Notes: generated from the letters alone by a model not told the origin. A DNA stretch of 64,000 bases from Rutpela maculata (GCA_936432065.2 OW386285.2:177487984-177551983), one strand, 5' to 3'. Counted from the stretch's first letter, positions 26,291 through 38,307 are shown. Numbers and translations: made by a program.

Positions 26291-26499
26291 TTTATTTCCC
26301 CTTAACTTTTCTCTCTAGCACACAGCCTTATCAAAATGCACAGTTTGCATACTTTAGTCATTAATTACTTTCTCTGTTAGATGACGACCCCGTATATTAT
26401 TATTAACTAAAAACTATGGTTATTTTCCTAAGATTTGTGTAATTTTTCTCCATCGCATTTTTTTTTTTGCATATTTTTCATATTTTTCTCCACGGCAGT

Positions 26500-26720
26500 T
26501 GTGTTAACTACATGCCAAATATTATCGTTCACCGTCATATATTTTCTTTGTGCTTAGGGTTACCACCTTGTATGTTTTTTCAAATGTTTCTTTGACAGTT
26601 ATGTTAGCTGCATGCGAAATATTATCGTCCTGCGTCACATTTTTTAATTTTTTTTGGTAACCACACCATATTTTTTCAAATTTGTTTAGGGTGACTACCC
26701 TGTATATTTTTATTTTTAAA
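26500..26720. repeat. Imperfect tandem repeat (~97-bp unit)
   Basis: GTTAACTACATGCCAAATATTATCG (26505) recurs as GTTAGCTGCATGCGAAATATTATCG (26602), each followed by a CGTCA[CT]AT block and a GTAACCAC-like or GTTACCAC-like word. Confidence 0.6.
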
Positions 26721-26765
26721 AACACAAAACTTATGGGTTATTATAAATGTTACAAACCCTTTATA

Positions 26766-27040
26766 TCACTCGGTATGTCATATACACAAATGCACAGTGT
26801 ATTTTACAGTAACTAAAATTGATATTTTAATAAAATGTTTTCGTAAATGATTCATCACCACTGAATAATAAATAATGAATTTGTTATTTTTTTAATCAAT
26901 CTGCATCATCTTGATTTTTTTTTCCAATAATTTTTTTAGACCTCAATTGAAACTAAACTCAATAACAATTTATTTAGCTCACTCCTTGAGAATTATTTCT
27001 CATCTTATTTTCTTCATTTCTAAAATTACACTACATAATA
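26766..27040 (+). repeat. Dispersed repeat, copy 1
   Basis: It aligns in direct orientation with 32340-32625: both have GGTATGTCATATACACAAAT, ATCACCACTGAATAATAAATAAT, AGACCTCAATTGAAACTA and GAGAATTATTTCTCATCTTATTT. A partial third copy may lie near 30120-30220. It is non-coding. Confidence 0.75.
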
Positions 27041-27959
27041 ATAGCGCAATCAGTACATATTTACTTGTCTCAATGTTCCACGGGACACGTTTCTAGACGA
27101 CTTTTTCGAATTGTGTAACTCTACTATTACACCTTTTAATTATTTTTTGTGGGATTATTTGAAGTCATATGTCTATAAAAGTCTATGTCAACACATCTCA
27201 AAATCTAGAGGATGTATATATCGAATTGGGGTGACATAAGAAGCGACTCACAAGGTTCTAGAGTAAAGCCGGAAGTTGCAATTTTTTACATTTTTAAGTG
27301 AAAACCATTTTTATTTCAGCAGAAAGAAAGTCATAGGAAAAATTGTCAAGCAATAAAATTCAGCTGGCCACGGAGTCTTCGTAGAACAGCGCATAGAAAA
27401 TTTTCAACACCTCTGCATTTTATTTATTAGTATGCCAATTTTAAATTTTTATAAAAAATTCTAAATCTTAAAAAAACCATTGAAAAGAAGTGTCTTAAAA
27501 ATATATTTTGTAAATGAAGAGTGCGCAAAAAAAATTGGAAAATGATATCACTGCATTTTCTTTAAATTGATATGTAAATTTTAAACATTAAAACACAAAA
27601 TTAAATTATAAATAATTTTTGTATTTGTGAATCAACTGTTTGAAAATTACACGCTTGTCGAAACTGCGGTAACGTTTGGTTATAATAAATTAATGATAAA
27701 AAACAAAGAAAGGTGTTTTCATCTGTTTCATTATGATTAATTATCACAATGTAATGGCTTCCACTATTTAATTTGTTTAATAATTGTTGAAAATAAATCA
27801 TTTTAAAACATTTTTTGAATGGGGGAAGTCTCCATATTTTTCTAATATTTGAATCTCCGAATATCTACCTTTTTGCAGAAAATATCAACTTAGGTTTTAC
27901 TAAAAGAAAACTTTGAGAAAGTAATGAAGTTGTAAACATGCACAATGCAATTTACAGGA
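27041..27959. other. Non-coding, nothing recognised
   Basis: AT-rich sequence without a supported gene or repeat. Confidence 0.5.
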
Positions 27960-28568
27960 AATTTTAATAACCGGAACTTTAATAATATAATATTTGAAAT
28001 CCTCTACCCCAAAAACCCATAAAACGATACCCCACATCGGTAGTGGGGTGGGGGTGATGATAGGGGGGTGGTAATGGGGGGGGTGGATGAAGTAAAAAAT
28101 ATTTTGAGGTTTCTGGTTGCTGTACATACACTAAATCACATTTTTTTTTTCATCCCCTTTAATAGGGGGTGGGGGTGGTAATGGGGGTGGCTAATGCCAA
28201 ATTTTTTTTGAGACCTTGTATATACTAAATACCAATTTCGTGGACTCTTACCTGCTCGATTTATCCATTTACCCCAAATTTACCCCAATTTTCACCCCAA
28301 CCCTTCGAAGGAACAAGATGAAAATATAATCCAGTCCTAGATCTCGTTAAAGTACATATGTGTACCAAATTTCAAGTCAATATCTTAAACGGTTCCAGAG
28401 TAAACGTGCGCACAAAAAAAAGTTACAGACCGACAGACAGACAGACAGAAATTTTTTTTTTCGCTCAAACTTAAAATCTCGACGTTTCATGACATTTTAA
28501 GCCTATTTGGACAATAAAAATTTTTTAAAATTTTTTTGTTACTATACTTCCACTGGACGTGGAAGTAA
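27960..28568 (-). repeat. Dispersed ~600-bp repeat with GACA tract, copy 1
   Basis: It shares an ordered series of blocks with 54820-55450 in the opposite orientation: ATGTGGGGTATCGTTTTATGG-like, G-rich stretches, TTGACTTGAAATTTGG-like, a (GACA)n tract followed by poly-T, AATCTCGACGTTTCAT, and a terminal ACTTCCAC...GTGGAAGT inverted motif. It is a dispersed element of unknown type. Confidence 0.75.
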
Positions 28569-30899
28569 AATGAACATAACCGGTTAACCGGTATTTAAAT
28601 ATGTACCGAAATATGTAAAAAAATTATGTAATGAAGGGTAGGTTAGAGGCAACTTTTTGATGTGCTACAAAATGTTTTTACCGTAATGTGCTTGAATTAG
28701 AAATTTTATTTCTACCGTGTGGTCCACGGTACACAATGATTCTTTTCTCCATAATTCCCGCCAACTAATTAGTTTTGAAATGTATCATATATTCCTTAAA
28801 ATGAGCAGTGGTCCATTTACTTTAAAATTCAGTCAAAGTAAGTTCTAGTATCTTCTTTTGTGTCTTATTATTAACACGTGTTTGTTACCTCTCTGTCCCT
28901 TTTCAACATTACATTGAACCTTTCTGGAATCTTATTCATTTTAAACATTTATGTTGCAGGCACTTTTTCTAAGAAACTATTCAGTTTTCATTAATTTTAT
29001 ATAATTCTCTGTTATTTAAATAAAATTAAATGGAAAACACATATTACAAACAAATAATAGAAAAGAAAATGGGACTATTAAAAAAAAAATGTTTAAAAAG
29101 ATTTTTTTTCAATAATTTTTGAAAATTTTTAATTCTTATACAAGTTTAAAATTGACATATTGAATTAAGGAAGGTGGTTTTATGTTTTTTGTACACTCCA
29201 TGGTAAGCTTGTTAAAATTTTGCAGTTTATATATATTTTTTCCATGGCATTCTTTCTACTGAGATGTTAAATTTTATTTTTACTTAGCCATTCTTAAATT
29301 CGAAAAAAGGAGTATAAAGAAAATTGAACTTCGGATTACGAAAGAAAGTTACTATTAAAAATAAAAAAGTTGCAAACTTCGGCTAAATTGGAAGTAACCC
29401 AAAAAAAATTGTGTGCCGGTGACTTCAAGTAACCAAAAACATTTTATAGTACTTTACTTCCTACTGAAAAATGCCTAACGCGCCCATAGAAGTTTCACGG
29501 TAAAAACTTGTCCCCATCCTTTATCTAGAAAGATAAAAGTTTCTCGCTGTATTAATGAATGCAATTTTTCACTATCGACATGGTAATAAAAATCCATATT
29601 TTCTACACTTATTAAAATTTGACCTTCATATTAACAGTTATTGTTAACAAATATGTAAATATGCTAATATACTAGTTAGGTAAATACTTTAAAACACTCA
29701 TTATTGGAGAACCAATCAAAACAACTATCTTCTAGCTAATACTGACGAAGTATTGAATTACTAGTATATTAGCGTGCCCAGATTAGGGCAACAATATACA
29801 GAAAGTAGGTATTTTCATAATAAATAAGAAAGTGTGTAAGTTGTGATTTGCATAATACCTAAATAATATTCTCTAATCATGATAAAAGCAAATAAATCAA
29901 AATAATCGATTGTAAATATGTAAAATATAAAAAAAGGTGAAAACTTGAGGCCAATTGATTGATCATTTTTGAAAAATAATTAACGTAATCTAAACGTTGC
30001 CTATACTTTCGTAACTACTTTCGTTAATATAACCTGTTTGTTATGAATAGCTCCCTACTGAGAAGTGCCTAATCTTTGTTAATTACATTTTTTTTCAGAG
30101 TTTTTCAACTGATACGTGATATACACAATGAGTGTCAATATCACATACAATTATTTAGCTTACTTTTTCAGAATTTTACTTGACTATTTCCTGTATTCCT
30201 ACAATTACTCTACCTATATTGCCGCATTGTCATACGTATATTATAATGACAATGCATAGTCATTGTTCATCCCTGAACTAGCTTCATCTGATAATGTAAT
30301 AAAATTGTAGTATCTGTCTGTATTATGTTCTTTCAGGCAGGAGGAGTCTGGCCTATCTACAAATTGTTGTTTACATTATTTCTCACTTTAAACTATACTT
30401 TATAATCAGGGCCCCAACAGGGGAGGGGGGGTAGGTCCAGTAGGTACCGTGGTACCAGGGCCCGACCACTTAGAGGTCCGAATAAACTAGGAAACGCAAT
30501 GCAAAAATATTAAACTAATTAAAATTTGGGTACAGGTAGTGTAGTTATAATGAAAGGGGCCGGGGCCCATGATTTGATGTGAGTGCCTGTTAATAAAATA
30601 AGTTTATGAACTGAAAATTGACAAAACTTTGATGCACCGACCATTTGAACCGTAACTAAGATAATATATAAACATATATAAACATTTATTTATTACGGCA
30701 CTTGTCCCTTTTATAGACAAGAGAATGGGATAACTCTGAAAACAACCTATTTAGCAGCGTTAACAAATTTAAGAGCTAAAGCTCCATATACTTTATAACT
30801 TTCACCCAAACTAAATCTAAGAGCATATTATATATGTATAATTTTCTGAAAAGGCATAAATAAAATCAAGAGTATCGAAATCAACCGCAGTTTAATCTT
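28569..30899. other. 2.3 kb non-coding, nothing recognised
   Basis: AT-rich. A small inverted pair (AATATACTAGTTAG near 29670 and ACTAGTATATTAGC near 29760) and a C/G-rich patch near 30410-30470 are the only structures noted. Confidence 0.5.
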
Positions 30900-31195
30900 T
30901 TATTGCAATTAAGCCGCGAACGTAATTCGACAATTTCTCCTACATTCCTAAACCGATTAAAATAATTTTTTGATAGGCTTTTATAGGCAACTTTATAGAA
31001 TGGTACTAGCCTATTGAAAACTAAAGAAAGAAAAACATTTTTTTCTTGTGTGAAGAACAAAAAAAAATATATATTTTTTGTTGACTTCAATATCCCAGTA
31101 TCATTCTATCAAGTATTTTCTAAAAGCCTGTCAAAGTATTTTCTCAATCGGTTCATAGGAGAACTTGTCGAATTACGAAATCATTTTTTTAAGCC
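30900..31195. repeat. Imperfect hairpin repeat
   Basis: The left arm (about 30905-31013) with ATTCGACAATTTCTCCTA and GATAGGCTTTTATAG is mirrored at about 31085-31190. Open frames on both strands here reflect the hairpin, not genes. Confidence 0.65.
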
Positions 31196-31479
31196 ACACC
31201 GCCACCCTTAAAGCAATTGTACATATTCAACAAAATATATTAACGTTGAGATCCAACGTTACCGTATGTAACAGTTCATACAAAATAAGGTAATAAATTA
31301 TATTTTTAAATCATACTACCTATTACACTATTTCATAATATAATATTTAGAATCAAAAGATTGTAAATAAATTGACATTTTTATTAGATGAAATTAATAT
31401 TTTACTCGTTTATTGTTTTGTAATATACATTTTTGTGATTTTAAGAATTTTTGAGGGAAACGATTATTATATTATTTAC

Positions 31480-32290
31480 CTACGATCACTACTGTAACTA
31501 GTCAAAAACACACTATCTGACATCTATGTAAGTTGAACTTTACATATTGTAAACAAATCGCACTGTAAACAAACCGCACGGGACACGCAATTATCGGTGG
31601 CTTATATCGCTGACGCGGGGTTTAAAAAAACAAATGCGCCTACGTAATTTTCAAACGCTGTCAAAACTGACATAATATTTGTTGAATAATATTGTTGACA
31701 ACTAAATCAGGATTTTACTAAATAAATAAATGAATATGATCGTAGGTAATAGTATATTACGTAATGAGAATTGTAAGAAGCATATTACGCACGAATGGAA
31801 AAGTTACGCACGATGCCGCGTAGCGGCGAGTGCGTATTTCCATGAGTGCGTAATTGCTTTACAACTCGAATTATGTACTATACTTTACCTACGATCATAT
31901 TTATTTATTTATTTAGTAAAATCTGGATTTAGTTTACTAGTCAACAATGTCATTCAACAAATATTATGTCAGTTTTGACAGCGTTTGAAAATTACGTAGG
32001 CCCATTTGTTTTTTTTAAACCCCGCGTCAGCGATATAAGCCACCTATAATTGGGTGTCCCGTGCGTTTTGATTACCGTGCGATTTGTTTACAGTGCGTTT
32101 TGTTTACAATACGTAAAATTCAACTTACATGAATGGCAGGTAGTGTGTTTTTTACTATTTACAGTAGTGATCGTAGGTAAAGTATAGTACATAATTCGAG
32201 TTGTAAAGCAATTACGCACTCATGAAAATAACTTTTCCATTCGTGCGTAATATGCATCTTACAACACTCATTACGTAATATACTATTTTG
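31480..32290. repeat. Nested palindromic repeat cluster
   Basis: The outer arms run from CCTACGATCACTACTGTAA (31480) to its mirror near 32180, sharing GGGACACGCAATTAT-like, TATATCGCTGACGCGGGGTTT and AAACGCTGTCAAAACTGACATAATATT blocks. The centre (about 31735-31895) is itself a hairpin around CCGCGTAGCGG with TACGCAC words. A further inverted copy of the centre follows at about 32180-32290. Confidence 0.8.
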
Positions 32291-32339
32291 TACGACATGC
32301 TTTGAAATTAGCCGAACTGTCAATAATAAATATCAGTTA

Positions 32340-32625
32340 CTATTGGTATGTCATATACACAAATTCACACTGTATTTTACAATAACTAAAATTGATATTC
32401 TAATTACATGTTTTCATAAGTGATTTATCACCACTGAATAATAAATAATTAATTTGTTTCTTTTTTAATCAACCTCATCTACTTGTCTTTTTTTTTCAAA
32501 TAATTTTCTAGACCTCAATTGAAACTATCTATAGAATATGATGAGTCAACATCAATAACAATTTTTAGTTCACTCTGAGAATTATTTCTCATCTTATTTC
32601 CTCTATTTCTGCAATTACACCACGG
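32340..32625 (+). repeat. Dispersed repeat, copy 2
   Basis: Direct-orientation copy of 26766-27040, about 85-90% alike by eye, directly after the palindrome cluster. Confidence 0.75.
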
Positions 32626-32879
32626 ATATCGCACGTATGTGATACGTTTCAAAAAGACAAGCAACACAATGGCCTATTTTTACAGAGTGCGTTAGCAATC
32701 CTAAATGTATTAACAACACAGTGAGTATCTAAAGAAAAAGTGTCTTCTCCATATATACGGTGCCAGAACGCATATACATATCGGGAATATATAGGGAGCC
32801 ACTTGCTCACATTAAATGCGGAAAATATTGGGTGCGAGAACGTCAATTTAGTTTTCGGTGCCACTTGGTGATTTTACGC

Positions 32880-32945
<66 letters not shown>

Positions 32946-33152
32946 ATACCCCGAGTTACTGATCTATCAACGCACAGCTTAAACCACTGGGTCTAGAAAC
33001 TTGACGTAGGCAACCACTTCGAAATTCGACTCCTAAAAGGTAGAAAAAGAGAGTTGATAGTTACGGCTTTTTCGGGAACAGTTAGATCTAAATGCATGAA
33101 ATTTGGCAAAAATATTTTTTGTTGAAATCTATTAGATACGAGTAAGACGAAA
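32626..33152. other. Non-coding with (AT)n at 32881-32940
   Basis: It contains GGTGCCAGAACG (as at 15546) and a 60-bp (AT)n array. No gene is supported. Confidence 0.55.
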
Positions 33153-34349
33153 TCGATTTATTTGTCCGAAAGCCATGTTGAGCTATTTGTTTTGTTTATT
33201 ATGGAAATTAAGAGTGAAAAAGACTTGTTATCATTACAAAGAGAGAAAGATTGAGATTTAACTAATTTTAAGGTTAGGTTCAGATTTATTTGGTACGTTT
33301 CGGGTTTATTGCTAATACGTAATTACGAATTACGAATATGACATATTAACCTAACCTAATTTCAAAATTAATTAAACATTGTTTGCACCTCGTATAATTT
33401 TCTGATGTATACGGTCATTTATTCGGCTTTGTTCCATAGTACTCTTTGTAATGATCTTTTTCTCTCTTACTTTCTCTCAAGAATTTGCAAGATATGCCGG
33501 CAGTTCATGTACTGCCTAGGCTTTTCACAAAATTACGTATTTCATCAAACGACTACGACATCTACGCACTTATGCAAGTTTTTTTTTATTCAAAAATACA
33601 GGTTGTTAAAGAGGATGTCTCTAAGTAAACAATAACTTAATAACATTCCCTCTTAGTGGCACTATAGGTATATTATCCGTAAATTACGAAATTATTAATT
33701 TCAAACTACCACGCGGCCATTATCTTGCTTTTTTGCTAGACCGCCGTTATTAAAAGACTTGACCTTTTTTTTTCGGTAATTTTCCTATAATCTATAAAGA
33801 ATTCAAACCGAAATAAACCATAAGCTTTGCACGCTCGCTAATAGTATAAGACAAGAGTATCAAAATTAAATATAATTTATAGTCTATAATTAAGAACATT
33901 TATTTTATTTTACGATATATTAAAAATATCCTAACAGGGTTACAAATAGTCCACTTCTGCGAAAGCATTAATTTGTTGAACGGCCTCTTATAATGATTCA
34001 TCATGGTAAGCGGAAATTAACTATGGAGAAAACAAGTACTCAAATGAATTTGGGTAATATATTTTTGTGCATTCGTGCTTTGACTAGCTGTGATAGGTTC
34101 TATTAAAGAAAAAATAAAATCCAACATTGTAAAATGTTTAACGCATACAGGGGATAAACAACTACAACATTACTAAATTACCTTCAATATAGCATCAATG
34201 ATTTAATTCTTTTTAAAAATTCGGCTTGATGTTTTGTCAGAATTTTGTATGGTCGGCCATCATTTACAGAGAATTTAGATAAATTACGCGCAGAGTTGTT
34301 TCATACCTGTAAGTGTGGTTTAAGAAATTTACCATGTACACCTACACCT

Positions 34350-34391
<42 letters not shown>

Positions 34392-34989
34392 AATACAGAT
34401 ATTTTTTCTAAACCACTTTTTTAGTATCTGGAAGTGGTATAGAATCATAATTTAACAAAAACTCGAATAAGAATTTTCGGATTACAATACTTTCTTCACT
34501 CCTAGTGCCTCTCGAACGTAAAAATGTACCGGGCACTGTAGTTGTTAGCAATACTGAGTTGGAATGTATACAGGTTGATATTGTGAGTAAATTATTAGGT
34601 GATAATTTAGATTAAGTATGCAAAACATAAATATATTACTTCGATATTGTTATTTTTCACATGCAAGAAGTAAATTTCAGATTATTTAGTTGCACGTTGT
34701 TTTCTATATCTGGTGAATAGTTTAAGTTATAATTTATAATTATAATGTAATAATTTTTGTTCACAAGTAAATTATTTTTTAAATTTTTCTGTTTTTATTT
34801 CATGATGACAAATGATAATATTTACGTATAAGTAATAAACATAATAAGAACGTTGTGTCGATGTTCTGTATATTGTGGTGCAAGTGACTGGTCGGCCAGA
34901 GCAAGCGACACGTGCACTTATAAACTCAAAACGGTAACCGGAACAACGAGCCCTGTACAAAAATAATCATATCGTTTACAACAATAAAG

Positions 34990-34993
<4 letters not shown>
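33153..34993 (-). repeat. Right arm of 1.85-kb inverted duplication
   Basis: Near-identical reverse complement of 11945-13794, including both spurious ORFs. It ends at GCAAT where an (AT)n array begins, while the left copy continues into related repeat sequence. It carries a (CA)n tract at 34352-34389. Confidence 0.9.

Positions 34994-35035
<42 letters not shown>
34994..35035. repeat. (AT)n array, left part, split by LTR element
   Basis: AT dinucleotides end at the 5' LTR and resume at 37800-37873 after the 3' LTR, so one microsatellite was the insertion target. Confidence 0.9.
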
Positions 35036-35037
<2 letters not shown>

Positions 35038-35815
35038 ACATGTATTTAGTTATAGGTTAAATAAAATTGTTTAGTAGTTAAGATTAGAATAAGAATATGT
35101 AAAACTATAGGATATAAGCTATTTCGAAGTCAACGAAATTAAAGTAAGAAAATCAAGTTGTAAAAAAAAAATTGGAAATTAATTTATGATAAAAAAGTCA
35201 GATTGACAAAAATTGAGTAATAAGATTTTTGACTCATATTAAAGCAAGATTTATCTACAAAAGGACAAAGATTAAGATGTTTGGATGTACAAATCTTAAT
35301 TTCCAAGAAAGAAATATTTATCAGAAGTGAGATTTCACAAATCAAATTCTTCAAAAGTATTCATTTTTGAAGACCATTAAAGGACCATTTCCTTAAAAGA
35401 AGATAAGGATATTTATATCTGGAAAGAAAAAACAGAACTCAAGAACCAAAGTCAAGCTTGGTAATAGACAAGAGACAAGGTATTTTAAGTTATGATCTAA
35501 AATAAACATTTATCCTGTGTTAATCAAAAGATATTTAAAAAAGACAATTTATTATGTACTTTCATTTGGACAATAATTTAGTAATTTAAGAATTTAGTCT
35601 ATAAGTAGCTGTCGAATAGGGGATTAGGAAAACTGAAAACAATTGCTCCCACTGTTCATTCAATTCAATAAACCGTATTTCTTATAAAATATTTTTATTC
35701 TACTAAATCAAATAATTACATTTGAACCTCCTTTTTGGCCCTGGGAAAGAGTAAATTTAAAATTAATAAAAACAATTAAAAATAAATTTAATAAAACATA
35801 AATCAAGATAGTACA
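35036..35815 (+). repeat. 5' LTR of small LTR element
   Basis: 780 bp, TG...CA, matching the 3' LTR at about 99.7% by eye. AATAAA motifs occur near the 3' part. Confidence 0.9.
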
Positions 35816-36012
35816 TTTTGGCGACTGGCAACGTGGGGCCTTGGAAATAAAAGGGTTAGATAAAATTTAAATAATAAATTAATTCGAAATTAAATTAATC
35901 TGCATAATTCACTTTAATATAAAGTAAAACACACAACTTTAAAAATTTTAATAATTATTATTATAGTAAACATAAGAGATATCAATAAATATTAAAGTTA
36001 AAGTATTGTTGA

Positions 36013-36591
36013 ATGGAATTACGCTCTGGTAGAGCAACAATGGATCAGAATATTAGTGAAGAAGAGGGTAATGTCATCATGGCAGAACAAGGTGATGTTA
36101 TTGAACCTGTTCCAGTTTTTGATCACACTATCCTCATGCAACAAATGCAACTAATTTTAAATCAATTAGCTGAAACAAAGAACGAAATTATTGGGCAAAC
36201 AAATATCATTATAGAACAAACAAATACAAACCTAAGCAACAAAATAGAACAAACAAATTCAAGCTTAAGCAGCAAAATTGAGTTAGTCACGAAAGAAAAT
36301 AGAAATTTAAGAGAACAAATTGAATTGACCACCCTTGATTTAAATAAAAAAATGGATAGTATTGCAAAAAATTTAGAGAAACAGATATTAACGAAGGTAA
36401 ATTTAGATTTTGACAGTAGGGAGGCTAAGTTGGAGAAACATATTGATAGTACAATAAAATTAAATAATGAACAAATTGAGGGTAAACTAAGTGAAATTAA
36501 TAGAAACATAGAGGAAAAAATTGGAGAGATTGATGAGCAATATGCCAAAAACCTTGACATTTTGAACAAAAAAATTGATTATGAAAAATGA
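36013..36591 (+). CDS. Gag-like coiled-coil protein of LTR element
   Basis: The 192-residue ORF starts MELRSGR, and the first in-frame ATG lies about 200 bp after the 5' LTR, the usual place for gag. Nearly all of residues 40-190 is predicted heptad-rich coiled coil, with imperfect repeats of IEQTN-like units at about residues 66-90. No capsid major homology region or zinc knuckle is present, so only the N-terminal part of a Gag appears to remain. The ORF ends at the junction with the integrase remnant in another frame. A role in packaging or self-assembly is inference only. Confidence 0.6.
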   Translation: MELRSGRATMDQNISEEEGNVIMAEQGDVIEPVPVFDHTILMQQMQLILNQLAETKNEIIGQTNIIIEQTNTNLSNKIEQTNSSLSSKIELVTKENRNLREQIELTTLDLNKKMDSIAKNLEKQILTKVNLDFDSREAKLEKHIDSTIKLNNEQIEGKLSEINRNIEEKIGEIDEQYAKNLDILNKKIDYEK

Positions 36592-37033
36592 ATTACCACA
36601 ACGTCCATGGGAAATTGATAAACGGGGGGATATACAAGAAATATATCTGCAAGTGAAAGAACGGATTTACAAAAATGCTTACAAATATAAAAAGAAAGCT
36701 AACAGTAAAATTAAAAAAAGAACTAAATTTAAATTAGGTGACTCAGTCATTGTTAAAAGTTTAAGAAGGGCAAACTATAAAAGAAAAATATGTGCAAAAC
36801 TACAGTTGCCATATGAAGGGCCATTTAAAATATCCAAATTATTGGGGGAAAATACATATGAATTGTATGATGAAAAAAGGAAAATAAGTAGGGGCAAATT
36901 TCATATCAATCTCATTTATCCATACATTATAAAAACAAAAAAAACAAATCCATGCATTCAAGTAGATACTGTAGACAAAATAGTAAACCATTATTGTGAT
37001 ACATTATCTAGAGGGGAAATGACATGTATTTAG
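36575..37033 (+). pseudogene. Integrase C-terminal fragment (Ty3/gypsy type)
   Basis: The 152-residue frame overlaps the end of the Gag-like ORF. From PQRPWEIDK onward it reads like the segment after an integrase core: a basic helix (KERIYKNAYKYKKK), FKLGDSVIVKS, then LPYEGPFKISKLLGENTYEL, the GPF/Y module of gypsy integrases, and HINLIYPYI. The D-D-E core, zinc-binding head, RT and RNase H are missing. The deletion junction lies at about 36575-36600. It continues to the purine tract and the first bases of the 3' LTR, as pol does in such elements. Confidence 0.75.
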
Positions 37034-37796
37034 TTATAGGTTAAATAAAATTGTTTAGTAGTTAAGATTAGAATAAGAATATGTAAAACTATAGGATATA
37101 AGCTATTTCGAAGTCAACGAAATTAAAGTAAGAAAATCAAGTTGTAAAAAAAAAATTGGAAATTAATTTATGATAAAAAAGTCAGATTGACAAAAATTGA
37201 GTAATAAGATTTTTGACTCATATTAAAGCAAGATTTATCTACAAAAGGACAAAGATTAAGATGTTTGGATGTACAAATCTTAATTTCCAAGAAAGAAATA
37301 TTTATCAGAAGTGAGATTTCACAAATCAAATTCTTCAAAAGTATTCATTTTTGAAGACCATTAAAGGACCATTTCCTTAAAAGAAGATAAGGATATTTAT
37401 ATCTGGAAAGAAAAAACAGAACTCAAGAACCAAAGTCAAGCTTGGTAATGGACAAGAGACAAGGTATTTTAAGTTATGATCTAAAATAAACATTTATCCT
37501 GTGTTAATCAAAAGATATTTAAAAAAGACAATTTATTATGTACTTTCATTTGGACAATAATTTAGTAATTTAAGAATTTAGTCTATAAGTAGCTGTCGAA
37601 TAGGGGATTAGGAAAACTGAAAACAATTGCTCCCACTGTTCATTCAATTCAATAAACCGTATTTCTTATAAAATATTTTTATTCTACTAAATCAAATAAT
37701 TACATTTGAACCTCCTTTTTGGCCATGGGAAAGAGTAAATTTAAAATTAATAAAAACAATTAAAAATAAATTTAATAAAACATAAATCAAGATAGT

Positions 37797-37799
<3 letters not shown>
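37020..37799 (+). repeat. 3' LTR of small LTR element
   Basis: 780 bp, matching the 5' LTR, preceded by a purine tract and followed by the remainder of the (AT)n array. Confidence 0.9.

Positions 37800-37870
<71 letters not shown>
37800..37870. repeat. (AT)n array, right part
   Basis: Continuation of the microsatellite split by the LTR element. Confidence 0.9.
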
Positions 37871-37876
<6 letters not shown>

Positions 37877-37883
37877 CTAAACG

Positions 37884-38307
37884 TAATTTCTCTCTGAAGC
37901 AACCCTCTATACATCCTTATTTAAAAATAAGGAAATTGACCAGACTACAACAAATTGCAAGTCTGGCGCGTTAAGTGTAATAATCACATATTACTACGAA
38001 ACGCTGTAATTCGATTTTAGTAAACACCGACCGAAAGACTTATTCTTAAATTAAAGGAACTCTCGTGTCAGCCACTGCACACCACTTGCAGACTGCAGTT
38101 TCGAGCTGTTGGCTCTCATCAGTGCAAGGTAGGCATGCAGTGACTGGCAACGAGATTTCGGGTGACATGGTACATGTTCACAATCTTAAGACTGCAACAT
38201 GCAAAATAAATCGAAGGCGCCATCTCGCGGTCGCTGTTCACTACAATCGAATTGGTTAGCCTGAGATGGGCAGCAAATGTTCAAAAATATGCTTCTAGAA
38301 GGCAGAG
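37884..38307 (-). mobile_element. 424-bp insertion with hammerhead ribozyme and 13-bp flanking repeats
   Basis: TATTTACTAAACG occurs at 37871-37883 and again at 38308-38320, a 13-bp direct repeat that fits a target duplication made by target-primed reverse transcription. The enclosed 424 bp has no ORF but contains a full hammerhead motif on the minus strand. It is more GC-rich than its flanks. A truncated Penelope-like element or a retrozyme-like non-autonomous element would explain both features; I cannot decide between them. Confidence 0.6.
38067..38147 (-). ncRNA. Type I hammerhead ribozyme with minimal stem III
   Basis: All conserved core positions are present on the minus strand: CTGATGA (38116-38122), stem II GAGC/GCTC with loop CAACA (38103-38115), GAAA (38099-38102), and GTC at the cleavage site (38091-38093). 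Stem III is only CT/AG closing a GC dinucleotide (38093-38098 region). Stem I is open-ended: CTTGCA pairs with TGCAAG perfectly. After an internal loop (TGCCTAC opposite TGGTG), CACTGCA pairs with TGCAGTG and about four more pairs follow. Cleavage is expected after the C complementary to 38091. Very short stem III is known from hammerheads in Penelope-like elements, retrozymes and animal satellites, which often act as dimers. Activity is inferred, not shown. Confidence 0.85.

Larger units (their letters stand above)
35036..37799 (+). mobile_element. Small LTR retrotransposon, internal-deletion derivative
   Basis: Two 780-bp LTRs (35036-35815 and 37020-37799) start TGACATG and end GATAGTACA. 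I saw two differences: GTAATAGAC/GTAATGGAC and GGCCCTGG/GGCCATGG. ATAT flanks both ends within the microsatellite. A primer-binding site candidate TGGCGACTGGCAACGTGGGG lies 3 nt after the 5' LTR, and a purine tract AGAGGGGAAA precedes the 3' LTR. The 1.2-kb interior keeps a coiled-coil Gag-like N-terminus and the C-terminus of an integrase, with protease, RT, RNase H and the integrase core missing. It could move only with proteins from a full-length relative. Confidence 0.85.

Noticed and set aside
36162..36569. 135-codon ORF opposite the coiled-coil Gag-like ORF
   Set aside because: Shadow of the heptad-rich plus-strand frame.
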